Shown piece by piece: positions 46,975-57,870 of a stretch of DNA of 64,000 bases. Both the position numbers and the translations under genes were made by a program. Each line of letters opens with the position of its first letter. Within the stretch, counting starts at the first letter, position 1. A model generated the notes under the pieces. The model was given only the letters and a program-made list of their open reading frames with translations, was not told the origin of the DNA and ran no database searches. Source of the DNA: Lineus longissimus. Taxonomy: Eukaryota > Nemertea > Pilidiophora > Heteronemertea > Lineidae. Location: assembly GCF_910592395.1 (NCBI RefSeq), contig NC_088326.1:12283001-12347000 (forward strand), read 5' to 3'.

Positions 46975-47657
46975 TGACTCATGGCGTATTATTCAGATGA
47001 GAACATTAAAGCAAACCTTTAGCTGCATGTGGCAAGGAGGGTCATAAAAATTAGACCCTTGCGCATATCGACACCTGTCATTTCTGCGCGTAGTGTTTTA
47101 ATACCGTGAGTCATCAGCATTGATTATTTTAATGGGACATGATATTCTTTGCGGGGACGGGAAGTCTTTGCCTCTAAGGTTCGAGGGCAAGATTATATGA
47201 AAAGGGTCTTTCTAGGGTGTTTTAATTCCTTTTCCGAGTCATTTCCCATTTGATAATAAGGAAGACATGTATTATGTTTTAATATCCTGAGTCAGCTGAA
47301 GTTGATTATTTAAATGGGAAATAACATTCTTTGCGAGTCTGTTTTGGCTTTCAGGGGCAAGATACGATAAAAAGGGGCCTTTCTGTGTGGTTTAATTCCT
47401 TTTCTGAGTCATTTGCATCTGATATTTTTCATAGGCAGTTAGATTTTATATTCTAATAGTCATTCGATTTGATTATTTTGATGGGATATTACATTCTTTA
47501 TGTATCCATCTTAGCTTCGAGGGGCAGCATGGGATGAAAAGGGTCATTTCTGGGGTGTTTTTATACTGAGTGAGTCTCTATAGATTGATAATTTTTAGAG
47601 GGAATTATGTTTTATGAGAGGAGGGCTTTTAGGGTTGCCCTGATAAGGGATGAGTCA
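46975..47657. promoter_or_regulatory. Cluster of five TGASTCA (AP-1/bZIP-type) sites
   Basis: Exact TGASTCA sites occur at 46975-46981, 47107-47113, 47288-47294, 47405-47411 and 47651-47657, with a near match at about 47234. Two of them occupy equivalent places in the tandem repeat, but the others do not. TGASTCA is the AP-1/bZIP consensus. Confidence 0.45.
47100..47600 (+). repeat. Diverged tandem repeat, about 175-180 bp, three to four copies
   Basis: Units near 47100, 47278, 47445 and 47565 begin TTTTAATA or similar, then GAGTCA, TTGATTATTTTAATGGGA, ACATTCTTTG, GGGGCAAGA and AAAAGGGTCTTTCT. The last unit is partial. Units contain the TGAGTCA and ATTGATTATTTTAATG motifs treated separately. 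Confidence 0.72.
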
Positions 47658-47675
47658 CACCAGTCTTAATTCAAC

Positions 47676-47747
47676 CATCAGGACACCTCTCTATTAAGGA
47701 CAGTCTCTGTCCATACTAAGGGTGTCCCTAATAAAGAGGTTCTGCAG
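47676..47747 (-). mobile_element. MITE family A fragment
   Basis: CAGGACACCTCTCTATTAAG through ATAAAGAGGTTCTGCAG is a left-end fragment in minus orientation. Confidence 0.65.
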
Positions 47748-48116
47748 TACTTCAATTATTCTGAATAAAGATAAAACTCTACTGCATTGTACTATATTTC
47801 CCAAACACTGGAATAGAGCCAATCTACTGTCATCCAATTTGACGACCGAATCCAATATTTTTTACAGCAGCTCGGAGGCCTCCGTGCTATCAATCGCTAC
47901 AAGCGTATAAGTGTATAGCTCTTCAGTGAAGGAGGTACATAAATCACCATGCCAACCTTGGGTTGTCGAAGCCTCAGTGTGAGGAATCCCATGCGTTCGT
48001 ATAGATTTTGACGGGCATGACTTATAAAATATATCTCTGGTGTAAATAAGGGGAACGGGAATCTGTCAAGGCAGAATTTGTAGTTTTGTGATCGATGTTA
48101 TGTTGTATTTGAAGTA

Positions 48117-48190
48117 CAAGAGAACCTCTCTATAATTAAGGACACCTTGAAGCTGATCAGTTGTGTCCTGAATAGAAAGGTGTCCTGATT
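48117..48190 (+). mobile_element. MITE family A, 3'-truncated copy
   Basis: AGAACCTCTCTATAATTAAG and GAAAGGTGTCCTGATT match the left half of the family. The right half is absent, and 12 bases later the long hairpin at 48202 begins. Confidence 0.65.
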
Positions 48191-48201
48191 TGGGATTAAG
48201 G

Positions 48202-48367
48202 AATTGAACCCGAGGCGGAGGACCTTGGTTGAGTTACCAAGACACTCGAGGGTGGAGCTAAAATACAGTCCAAACCCGAGCCGACAGGCGAGGGTTTGGA
48301 CGAAATTTTAGCTCCACCCGAGAGTGTCTTGGTAACTCAACCAAGGTCAGAAGCCGAGGGTTCAATT
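48202..48367. repeat. Long inverted repeat (76-bp arms, 14-bp spacer)
   Basis: Arms 48202-48277 and 48292-48367 pair nearly throughout. They run from AATTGAACCCGAGGC on the outside to AGTCCAAACCC beside a 14-base spacer. A transcript would form one long hairpin. It abuts a truncated family A MITE. A second, 15-bp inverted pair (48370-48384 and 48816-48830) starts two bases beyond its right arm. Confidence 0.85.
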
Positions 48368-48439
48368 TCTATTCTAAAATACCTCAAATTTAAAAAGATA
48401 GGCCACGAAATAACTTGAATATGTGCGAATTTGGCAAAT

Positions 48440-48556
48440 TCCATCCATCGCCTGCCCGGAGCGCCGGTAGCGCCGTTGTTTACATTATATTACGGCAGCC
48501 CGTATAGGAAGTCCGGATCGGCTCGCTCAAGTGACGCTAAAATCCGCGCAAATGGG
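48440..48556. other. CpG- and GC-rich patch
   Basis: GCCCGGAGCGCCGGTAGCGC, GTCCGGATCGGCTCGCTC and TCCGCGC stand out against AT-rich DNA. The patch lies between the 15-bp inverted pair at 48370 and 48816, so it may belong to a mobile element. Confidence 0.4.
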
Positions 48557-48835
48557 CTATTTGGAGCGTTTTTCTCAGCAAATATGTGTAGTGCTCATTA
48601 AAAAACTTAGGGTGGTTGATGCTTCCTTGGCTGATTTGTGTTTGAAGCAGTGTTTTGAGAGCCTCAAACTTCTGAAGTGAGCTGTGTGCATGGTTCCACA
48701 TTTTAGTGCAACCCGAGGGAACTTTGGTAGAGCATCTTGGTTGCGTGTCCAAAACACTCCACTCTCAGAACGAGGCTTATGCATTTTCCATTTAAAAGTT
48801 GACTTTACGGTACCAAGGTATTTTAGAATATAATA

Positions 48836-50562
48836 TATAAAAGGTCATGTCTAAACGACGTCGACATGCAGCTTTTGATGAATGTTCAACGGTTCGTAGT
48901 TCATTTGGTAGGTGGCTCTGTGGTTTCTGGTCCATTTCTGAATGTTTGTTTAAAAACCTCGTCCGTTTGATCAGAAAATGAACTCGAAAAACACTTCAAT
49001 ATGTTATATTGAGTGTTTGTTCTTCGGGCTGTTTGTCATCTATTGATCGTTTATGACCTTCAGCTCGTGGCTTTCAGTGCCGATTGCACTTGAGTCCAAC
49101 AGGTGGCGATAATCTGATGAACAAGCCTGTTTTGTAAATACTTCATGCGTTTTTATCAAATGTGTTGTTCGTAAAATATCCATGAGAAAAACATACATTC
49201 GTTCATGCGTCTATCGAATGTGAGTGGTTACGCTATGAAGTAGTTTGTTGTTTCAAAATATCCCATGAGAAAAAAACTTGTAAAAGTTAACATTTTTGGT
49301 CTCACAAATCTCATCCTGAGATTCAGGGTTTTTTCACTCCTTCGTCATATACAAAACCCTGTGTGGAACCAGCAACATCCACTCACACTGCATTGGGCGG
49401 CTGTTCTGCTTGTTTGACACACTGTACGCGTACCCAGGCATTTATAAGAGTGCCCCCCCCTGAGAGGGTTTTTGCGCCTTTCTGAGCAAATTTCTTGCAC
49501 TATCCAGCATGATGTGTGGGTGGAAGGAAGGAAGTGACTGACAGAAGCTCTCTCAATAATGAGTCATGGTACAAGGTGACCTGGCATTGTTGGATATCGT
49601 AAGTCAAAAGCGGGGAAGCTTGTAAACAAAAACAGTCTAATGTTGCATGCATTTCATCTTAACCTCTCTAATAAAGTCACAACTCATACTCCTCATTCAA
49701 CTGTGTAGTTCATCTCACTCACATAGTTTCCAGTGTGGATCTTCCGATAGTTTTCCTGCAATTTAAAGCCGATGGCGTAGGAGAAATAAATCATGATTTT
49801 GCTCTCGTATTGCCCCAAGACAAACAAGGGAAGTACTTATTGCCATCCTCACGATTTAATCCCCCGCTCATTTATTCATTTTCACCAGAAAACTGGGGAA
49901 TCCTTTTAATGCCAATCTGCATTGTAAATCTTTGATTAACGAGCAAGTTACCCATCATGCAGGCAGGTCGAAGTGGCTATCATCTGACTGTCATGAATGA
50001 TGTACTATGATGTTAAGTGGTGTTGACGATTATTTGAAGGTAGCCATTGAAAATGCTGTTGATAATGTCTTTGAAAAAAAATGTAAAAGAAACTCTTTAG
50101 CCTTCATCCCATTGGTCAAGAAGAGGTTATTCAGTACATGGCACCAGATGACCCTTGACCTTCGACCCTCAGTGACGTCATCTCCATATATACCGCCGGA
50201 CCGAAGTACCTTGAAGTATTTGATACCATTTATTGCCTCGTCGCAAAATACTTCTCCCATACATACCAATAGCTGAGACAGCAGACTCCCATTCGATAGC
50301 AATATTGGAGAACTATTCTTGGACATTCCAGCAATCTCACTCACTCCTGATTGGTCAGTTTATTACCAGCCATTTAACAACTTGGATTCGGTCGGAATAC
50401 GGAATCTTTAGCCTATGATTAAGTTGGGAGGGAAATGGTCTTTTTGGGGCACCCAGCGCGATTTGGGAAATTCGGAAGGAGCAAAAAATTGCATGGAGAT
50501 TTTGTCAAAATAGCCTGAGATTTGTAATGGGGTCTTTTTATTCTGGAAAGTCAGGACAGGTA
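48836..50562. other. No gene seen
   Basis: Unique sequence. Overlapping opposite frames at 50007-50344 (89 and 104 codons) have no recognisable domain. Confidence 0.5.
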
Positions 50563-50740
50563 CAGTAGAACCTTTCTATTAGGGACACCCTTGGGACTAA
50601 GAATTGCTGTCCTTTATAGAGAGGTGTCCTGATTACAGAGGTCAAATTGAATGAATATCAGCAATTTGGGTCCAGAATCAGTGTCGTTAATAGACAGGGT
50701 GTCCAGCTTAGAGAGGTGTCCACTAAGAGTGGTTCCATTG
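50563..50740 (+). mobile_element. MITE family A, full-length copy
   Basis: Starts CAGTAGAACCTTTCTATT and ends GTGGTTCCATTG, with TA on both flanks. The internal GAGAGGTGTCCTGATTA and TTGAATGAA phrases match the copy at 35218. The longest open frame of the window (50647-51147) starts inside this element, which argues that the frame is accidental. Confidence 0.85.
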
Positions 50741-51772
50741 TACTTCTTCCACGTCCTCTGGGCCACAGGATGTTGGAGCGGTTTTGGTGCATTGACTACT
50801 TGGGTTTCTCTCCTTGTGTGTGTACCCTTTGTCCCTATCAGGGTGTCATCACCACTCGTGGCGGGGGTCGCGTTATGCAAAGCTTTACAATATTGGTGTC
50901 ATGGGTAGTGGCGAAATTGTTTTTCCCCGCCGATCAATTTTTGGGTTTTCTGCTCTGCCATATCTATAGCTGCTGTTATTGGGGTATATGGGTATCATCA
51001 ATGTGTGGGGTAGGGGGTCAACTATGGCAATATAAAGTTATCGAAACCCACACTGGGTGTCCGTCTTCAGATTCAGTTCTAGTTGTTAACCCCGTCTTTG
51101 AAGATATTTCAGTACGAATCCAGGATTTCCTTAAACTTGATTCCTGAAGTTCAATTATCATAATTATCTTGACATGATTTTTACATCAGAGACCCAGTTC
51201 ATGATAGCCATATTAAAATTTCAAGTAACAACCTTATCATCATTATTTCCACACTGCAAACGAAGTATAAGGCCAAGTTAAAGAATACATTTGGTTTACT
51301 GCTTCTTTGTGTATGGGGAAATTAATGATGATACCATCAGAACTCATTTCACATTTGTTTATAAGTGATAATCGGGTCATATTCAACTTCTCTCCAAATC
51401 TGCATAAAGTATATGAGTTTTGAGACCACTGGGGTCAGTAGCACCTCCCCCCCCCCCCCATGAAGAGGTCATTGCCCCCACTGGGTCTAGATACATTTGA
51501 ACAACTCTGATATTGTTTGACATAAACACGATACCGACTATAATCCACCAGTCATGCTGATCACAACTTTTCATCAATACCAGAAAATATCATAAGGTTT
51601 CTGAACATTATCATGCCGGAAAGCTTTTAATGTTCTTTAGTTCATGACTTTGCGATTAGAAATCATGACTTTGAAAGGTGACTTGATTTTGGGTCACTTC
51701 CAACTCAAGACGTTGCAAAATTTGTTTTGAAGGTTTTAAAATATTCGATATATCCAATTGTCAACTTTGATA

Positions 51773-52350
51773 CAGTGGAATCCCGGTAACACGACCACTC
51801 ATGGGACCGAGGTTGAATGGTCGCATTAGTGAAGTTGTGAAAATATGGGAACAGGCGGCACTGTGTGCATTAGTGAAGTTGAAAATCTGGGGACAAAATG
51901 CATGATTAGGTTTTCCCGCCAAAATTGTTGAACTTGATCATAAGTTTTAAATTCTGAAAAATTTTCAAACCCCAATTTTTTGGGGGGCTGATGATGTTTC
52001 TTCATTTTGAGCCGGAAAAAAAAAGTGAAAAAAAAATTTGGACTTAGAAATGTTTTCATCCTTCAGAGTTGAACTTATTCAAAAGTTATTCAAAATTCTG
52101 AAAAATTTTCTAAGCAAAAAAGTTTTGGCGCTGATGATGTTTCTTCATTTTGAGCCGAAAACGGGTTAGATGGGTGAATTTGGTCATTGGGACCGCCCAA
52201 TCCAGTGGTCGTGGTCTGGGTACCGGGGTGGTCGTGTTACCGGTGGCCTTGTAATGGTAATTAGAGAGGAAACCATTCGGGACCGGCGATTCTTGGTCGT
52301 CATGGCCGGGTGGTCGCGTTAACTGGGTGGTTGCGACCAGGGTTCCACTG
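51773..52350 (+). mobile_element. MITE family B, full-length copy (pogo-like ends)
   Basis: This 578-bp element starts CAGTGGAATCCCGGTAACAC and ends GCGACCAGGGTTCCACTG. It is flanked by TA. The interior holds a roughly 130-bp module, repeated twice, with GCTGATGATGTTTCTTC and ATTTTGAGCCG. It shares the CAGTGGAA start with family A, which suggests the same or related transposase. It has no coding capacity. Confidence 0.83.
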
Positions 52351-52860
52351 TAATTACAACAGTTTATTATGAATCATCTGAAACATCTCATACCTAATTT
52401 GAAACATAATCACTTACTCTAATTTGTTGAGAATTTTGAAATGTTACACTATTTTCCCTCCAAATTCTCCTTGAAATTTTATAGTCTTTTCCGTTGATAA
52501 GTTTCGACTGATTTAGTAACCCAACCCTCGTCTTTTCAAAGACTTAAGAAATTGCTTTAGTTCTTCGTATCAAAAGGCTTTAGTAATGATTACAGTCACT
52601 TATTCCTAATTGGCTGGCTTGAGTTTTGATTTAATTGGTGTCACATGACCTGTACTTTAATTTAATTGGTGTCGGGGCTTTCTGATAAGTGAAATACTGA
52701 CGTATGATTGGTTAAAGGCAAGGAGGAAGCAGTCGGTTGGGATATTTCGGATGAATTTTCGTTGAACATCCCATGGGTGGAATTCACTTTACGGGAATGG
52801 AATTGCAAAAGGTTTATTTGGAAGTTTTTTAAAGAACTTCAGTGATTGGACCTCAAGCTC

Positions 52861-52949
52861 TCGACCTCTCTAATCGGCACACCTCTCTATTAAGGACAGA
52901 ACTTGTCAGTCCTGAGGGTGTTCTTAATAGAGAGGTTCTCTCCATTCTG
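52861..52949 (-). mobile_element. MITE family A fragment
   Basis: ACACCTCTCTATTAAGGACA and TCTTAATAGAGAGGTTCTC match family A in minus orientation. The end near 52951 is followed by a TA-like site. Confidence 0.65.
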
Positions 52950-53439
52950 TACTGGATCAAAAACGACCAAAACTGAAAAGAAAACTCAAAATATCTCGTC
53001 ATTGAAGATTCCACTCAATTTACAAACACTATACCACTACTGCCATCTGATGGCCACCAAACTAACTATGATGTTTTTTCTTAAGGAGCTTGTTACATCA
53101 CTTGACAGGTTATTCTTTCACATAATTTATGGCGAAACGACATCGCCGTCTTTTTAGAATTTTGCCGTGAATTATTCCGTGGTTACGTTTGGTGAATTTT
53201 ACGCCATTTTCTCAAAGTTCATGCACTGGAGTCTGCACAGATGAGTCGGGGCTTGGGATATAAATTTTGACATCTTCATGATTGATGAATTTTGAGTTTT
53301 GAAGGGAGGAAATTTTTCTCCTTTTTGATTAAGATCTTCCAATAGTTGCATGTGCCCCCTCTGGTCTCTTTGTTGACTCCCTTCTCTTCAGGGGTTTGGT
53401 ATAAGTTGTGTGTCAGTTTTAAGGGGCATTTTTGAGGTG

Positions 53440-53594
53440 TAGTGGAACATAGGACAAATGCTGTCCTTGATTGAGAAGTGTCCTGTTTAATGATGTCAAA
53501 TTGAAGAGAAAGGACCCATTTGGGTCCAAAAGAACTGTACCCAATGGAGTGGGACTATTAGTAACAGAGGTGGCCCCAAAGTGAGGTTCCAATT
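53440..53594 (+). mobile_element. MITE family A, degraded copy
   Basis: AGTGGAACATAGG at the left, GTCCTTGATTGAGAAGTGTCC inside (two short phrases of the family) and GTGAGGTTCCAATTTA at the right preserve the family order with many substitutions. Confidence 0.6.
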
Positions 53595-55018
53595 TAATCT
53601 TAAAGAATAAAAATAATAATAATTTATTCTATTTAAGTGCTACATTAATGTAAAAAAGACATTTTCTAAACACTGTACATGTGCAGGAAGGAAAAATTAT
53701 AAAATTATTAAAAACAGTGACAAATTTAAAATAGTAGAACATTTGATAAAACAATAGATGGCATCAGATTGAGTATTTAAAAAAAAGGTGCGTTTTTAAT
53801 TTTTTCTTTAAAAAAAATACGTAAGAACATAGGAATTGATTATACAAAATGAATCTTAGTGGGCTTAGATTTTCATCTTCAATATAGGCATCCTCATATG
53901 AAAAGCATTAAATCAACATTTAATTAAAAAAAATGAAAGTTAGTTAAAAGAATTGAAAAAATGAACCTGGTTACACCAAAAAAAGATTATGTAATTTCTT
54001 TTCATTTTTCCAAACAACATATTTTTTTCTGCAATTTTTTTTCTCTCAAAATCCAGAAATAAAAGGCCAACAAAATGTTTGCAGTTTTCACTCTATAAGC
54101 TCAGGAGGAAACCAGACCTCATTTGGTGAGAACCAGCGAACTGAAAACCTTACACTCGAGGGCGGAAAGATTAATTTTGTGATGTCGCTCAGATGTGCTG
54201 CGCCGGAGTGAGGCTCCGATATCAATTCCCGATCGTCACAGCCACAAGCTGACCAATCGGTGATCGAATAACACCGTTAGTCATCCATTTTTTCCTTGAT
54301 GATATTAGCGGGTGGTGACCGCTGGACAAAGGGGGTATTTTTAGCCACGTAATGGGATGGATCAGACTGGTGGCCGTTCTGGTAGAGACGCTTACCCCTC
54401 CTCCGTGTAAAAAGGGTTTTAAAAGCGTAACCCTGACTCACCAGGAGTGTAGCTAGCGGATGATGAGCTGGGGGCCAGAAGTTATGGAAAAATGTGTTTT
54501 TTGAACACGGCATTGGCCAAAAATTAAAAAGTGTCATTTTGCCATTCGAGACCAAGAAGCTAGCTAGGTTTAAAGCCTGTTTATTCTTTCCTTTCCCAAG
54601 CAAATTGATATCAAATAAAGCTCCCCTAGCGAACTCGTAGAGTTCTTTGGGGTTGCAATGTGTCAGCAAGCACAAAGTTCCAAAAACAAAGTTGACAAAA
54701 TGCAAGCAAAACGTCTCCAAAACATGACTATAACTCTGTCAGCCTCACTATTTATTCTCTGATTTCTGAAGTGGTCAAAAATTTATCGAAATCCATTAAA
54801 CTAACCACCTGCCAATAAACATCTGCGGATGTTGATTTCATGTTTTATGGGAACATGCGCTCCTGGTGTCAGATTGAGATGGTGTTCACCTGGTCAGAGC
54901 CGATTGGGTGGGGATCTCATTAATTTGTGACATGCGAAGTAATCATTAGTGTGGGGTGTTTCGGTCGCAGGGAAAGTAAATTTTTCATTTCCCTTAAAAA
55001 CCTCTAGAAAAGCATTCC
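53595..55018. other. No gene seen
   Basis: Very AT-rich at 53600-54060, then more balanced. A 147-codon minus frame at 54277-54720 has no recognisable domain. Confidence 0.5.
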
Positions 55019-55183
55019 GGGCCGAATTTACGAAGGTGTTTAAGAGTTAGACGCGTGTAAATTCTACATAATCAGTTTCAGGGCCTAATGCGGTTTTCAT
55101 GAAGAAACCCTGCAAGGCCCTGACTCTGTCTATTCAGACATTAAACGCTGTTTTAAGCTAAACACCCTTTGTAAATTCGGCCC
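55019..55183. mobile_element. MITE with GGGCCGAATTTAC ends
   Basis: GGGCCGAATTTACGAAGGTG at the left is mirrored by CACCCTTTGTAAATTCGGCC at the right. The 165-bp unit lies between TCC and TCC, possibly a 3-bp target duplication as in Harbinger elements. No coding capacity. Confidence 0.68.
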
Positions 55184-55761
55184 TCCATGTTTAAGCATGT
55201 TCAGTTGGCTAAAAAAGAGCTCAACTGTTCACACAGTCTGGGAAATAAACTTTTGTCAAAAAGGGATTCTGCCCACAACAGATCATGATTGGAGGTGGGG
55301 GTATAATAGCTTCTAAAAGTAACCAGCTCTCCGATCGTTACTGACCTAGGAAGCAGTTGCCGTGGCAACGTTATTAGTATATATCATAGGACATTTTTAT
55401 GGCAAATTGGCTGTCAGGTTTGCCTCGTTATTCATGTCCACCTTTCTTAAAAGGCCGCAAAGAATGAAATCCTATTAAGATACGCCGCGAGATATGTATG
55501 AAACTGCCATTAAACGAGCGTCAAAACGTCTTTTGTTGGATGAAAAATGTCCTTTTTACGGTGTAATGACCAGATAAGAAAAGGTCAATATTTGAGTCGT
55601 TATCTGTGGAATTACCTATGTTATTTATTGAATATGTTTTCCTGTTAGGCAAATATCTGATTATCTATTTATGTGGCGTTTGGTAACCTTTGAGAAATTG
55701 ACAGTGATCCCTCTTGATTTATTTTAGGAAATTAAGGCATTTTCCAAAAAATCATTAAATA

Positions 55762-55920
55762 CAGCGAACCTCCCTAAGCTGACACCTCCTTATGAAGGAC
55801 ACTAGTTTTGGTCCGAAAGTGGTTGTTTCCATTCAATTTGACCTCTCTAATCAGGACACCTCTATATTTAGAACAGCACTTGTCAGTTGGGAGAGTGTCC
55901 TTAACAGAGAGGTTGTCCTG
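55762..55920 (-). mobile_element. MITE family A, full-length copy
   Basis: Starts CAGCGAACCTCCCTAAG and ends GAGAGGTTGTCCTG, flanked by TA. The order of internal phrases is inverted relative to 35218, so this copy lies on the minus strand. Confidence 0.8.
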
Positions 55921-56409
55921 TATGAGTTTAGTTGAGGTAACAGAAGAAGTGGTGTCATTCACAGGTGACAAAATGAAGGGGGTATAGGGGGTACTGTTCC
56001 CATGACGATACAAACATATCTCAGATCCCGATAATGATTTCGGCCAAATCCTGAATCCCGCTAGACTGACCACTCTGCAGCCCCTGCCAGCCTTGAAAGT
56101 GTTAACCTGGCAACAGGATTAGCAAACGGGGATCAACCGACCAATATTTGTCAAAATAATGCGGTAAAATGAGAGACGTTTGGGACGAAGTTGTTTCGTC
56201 CGTAATCAACTTATCTCGCGGAGATAAAAGTCAAAGATGCGCTAGTAGAATTGGATCAAATGCGCGGAACGCGGCATCGGTGATCATTACCATAAATACG
56301 CCACGTATTATCAGATTTCCCGTCAAATCTCATCGCACAATTGTCTTTCAGAGGCGATGATCTGATCAACCAGTGGTCAGTTGGGTTCGGGGGCCGATTC
56401 CCGCCGGGA

Positions 56410-56645
56410 CGGCGGAAAGTTTGTGACGTAAAATATCGCGATACTGTGGCTCAGTCCATCCATTTGGTCTTTTGAGTTTGTGGCTGAGTGCTGTTAACTA
56501 CGCGGGACTTTGGAAAGTGGCTTCATAAAAGTCTTAATATTGTGGCTCAGTCGTCCATTTTGTCTTTGGGTTTGTGGCCAAATGCTGTTCACTGCACGGG
56601 AGGGCGGAAAGTTTGTGAGGTAAAATATCTCGATATTGTGGCTCA
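56410..56645 (+). repeat. Diverged tandem repeat, about 100 bp, 2.3 copies
   Basis: GGCGGAAAGTTTGTGA with GTAAAATATC appears at about 56412 and 56603. ATTGTGGCTCAG-like phrases recur at about 56444, 56538 and 56634, followed twice by CCATTT(T/G)GTCTTT. Confidence 0.72.
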
Positions 56646-57639
56646 AGTTGATCGATGTTTATGACGTCATGGCCTTGTCCAATGTTCACAGCGCCATGTT
56701 CGGGGTTGGCCACTGTTTCAGTTTCGATGTAAGTGCTCAACTGGCTACAACCAGCTTTATATGTTGATCGTTGAAATTAGAGGTTTTGCCGGTGGTATAT
56801 AAGAACTCGCTTGAAACCATCGAAATACAAGCCTAACTCTGATTCACTGGGCCTTAATTGTTGTTAATGAAATCTACATCGATATGCAGTAATTCCTCAA
56901 AGAAATTGCAACAGAAGAAATTGTAAGCGATGAATCACACAAAAAGGGTTCTCATTGAATAGAAACCCTGAAAATATAAAAAAGAAAACGCGGTTGCCTC
57001 CTATATTGTTAAGGGAACATTGAGAAAATTTGCCGTGAGCATTTGTGTCTTGGCAGTCAGATGAGAGGCTCCTGTGCTTAGGGATTAAAGCTTTTGGTCT
57101 CAACTTGTAAAAATGTGAGAAGATTCTTTCGGAATATATCCACCGTCAGTGGAGTTGTAGGCCGACATTTCTGTTGTACTTCAGGATACCACTTTCATTT
57201 GTGTTCAAGTTTGTATTACTGCCATGTTGAACACGGTCATTTATGATCCACTTGCTTTCGATTTGCGTGGCCAACTAACTTAGACAAATGGTAAGAATTC
57301 CAACTTGGTGATTGCTAGACCTTGATTGTATGTTATGTGATGCAAGCGAAAGAGGTATTTCATTTCATCAATGTTGCTAGCTGTCTTAAGTCCGCTTTGT
57401 CAATTTTGAGAGAGCTCTGTAAGAAAATTTCTGATTACTCAGTTGCCACTCTGTTTGTTTAAGATATTGATGTCTGATCTTTTGCATAATATAGTACCCT
57501 TCAATAACTACTACGGACGCAAAAACTAAATTTTTGCTTTATTTCCTTTTTTTCAGAATTTACAAGATTCTAAAGCTGAACTCGGGGTAAAGTTAATAAA
57601 GGTGAGTGAAGTGTCTTGCTCGAAAGTTTTTCCGAAAAT

Positions 57640-57870
57640 GATTGTGCTGCAGTGATGTTCGATGAAACAGATGCTTTGGTCCAGATTTTTTTTGGAATGT
57701 CGGAATACAGTTATCGTGCATGCATCTTTGACAAAACTTGGCATTTATAGTATGTGTATACCTGTCTACATGACAGCTATGTAGAAATTTATATTCAGTA
57801 CGTAATAACACAATTGGAAACCTTCAAATTCAATTACAAATTTCAAATTTTGAACCGCATATGCCTTTAA
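57640..57870 (+). mobile_element. MITE family C (TTAA target)
   Basis: ACAAAACTTGGCATTTATAG, CTGTCTACATGACAGC and CAATTACAAATTTCAAATTT lead to TATGCCTTTAA. The left terminus is unclear. Confidence 0.62.

Larger units (their letters stand above)
43871..47483. promoter_or_regulatory. Cluster of a recurrent 16-bp ATTA/ATCAAT motif
   Basis: CATTAAAATAATCAAT occurs exactly at 43871-43886 and 44482-44497, and as its complement at 47119-47134. Close variants lie at 45098-45112, 47302-47316 and 47469-47483, with a weaker one at 46382. The motif combines a homeodomain-type TTAAAAT/ATTA core with AATCAAT, a Onecut/PBX-like site. Binding is inference; the recurrence is seen directly. Confidence 0.5.

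Noticed and set aside
50647-51147. Longest open frame (166 codons, plus strand)
   Set aside because: It starts within a family A MITE, has no recognisable domain, and is cysteine- and tryptophan-rich in a way expected from random translation.
54277-54720. 147-codon minus-strand frame
   Set aside because: No domain, no codon or composition signal, and no neighbouring frames suggesting exons.
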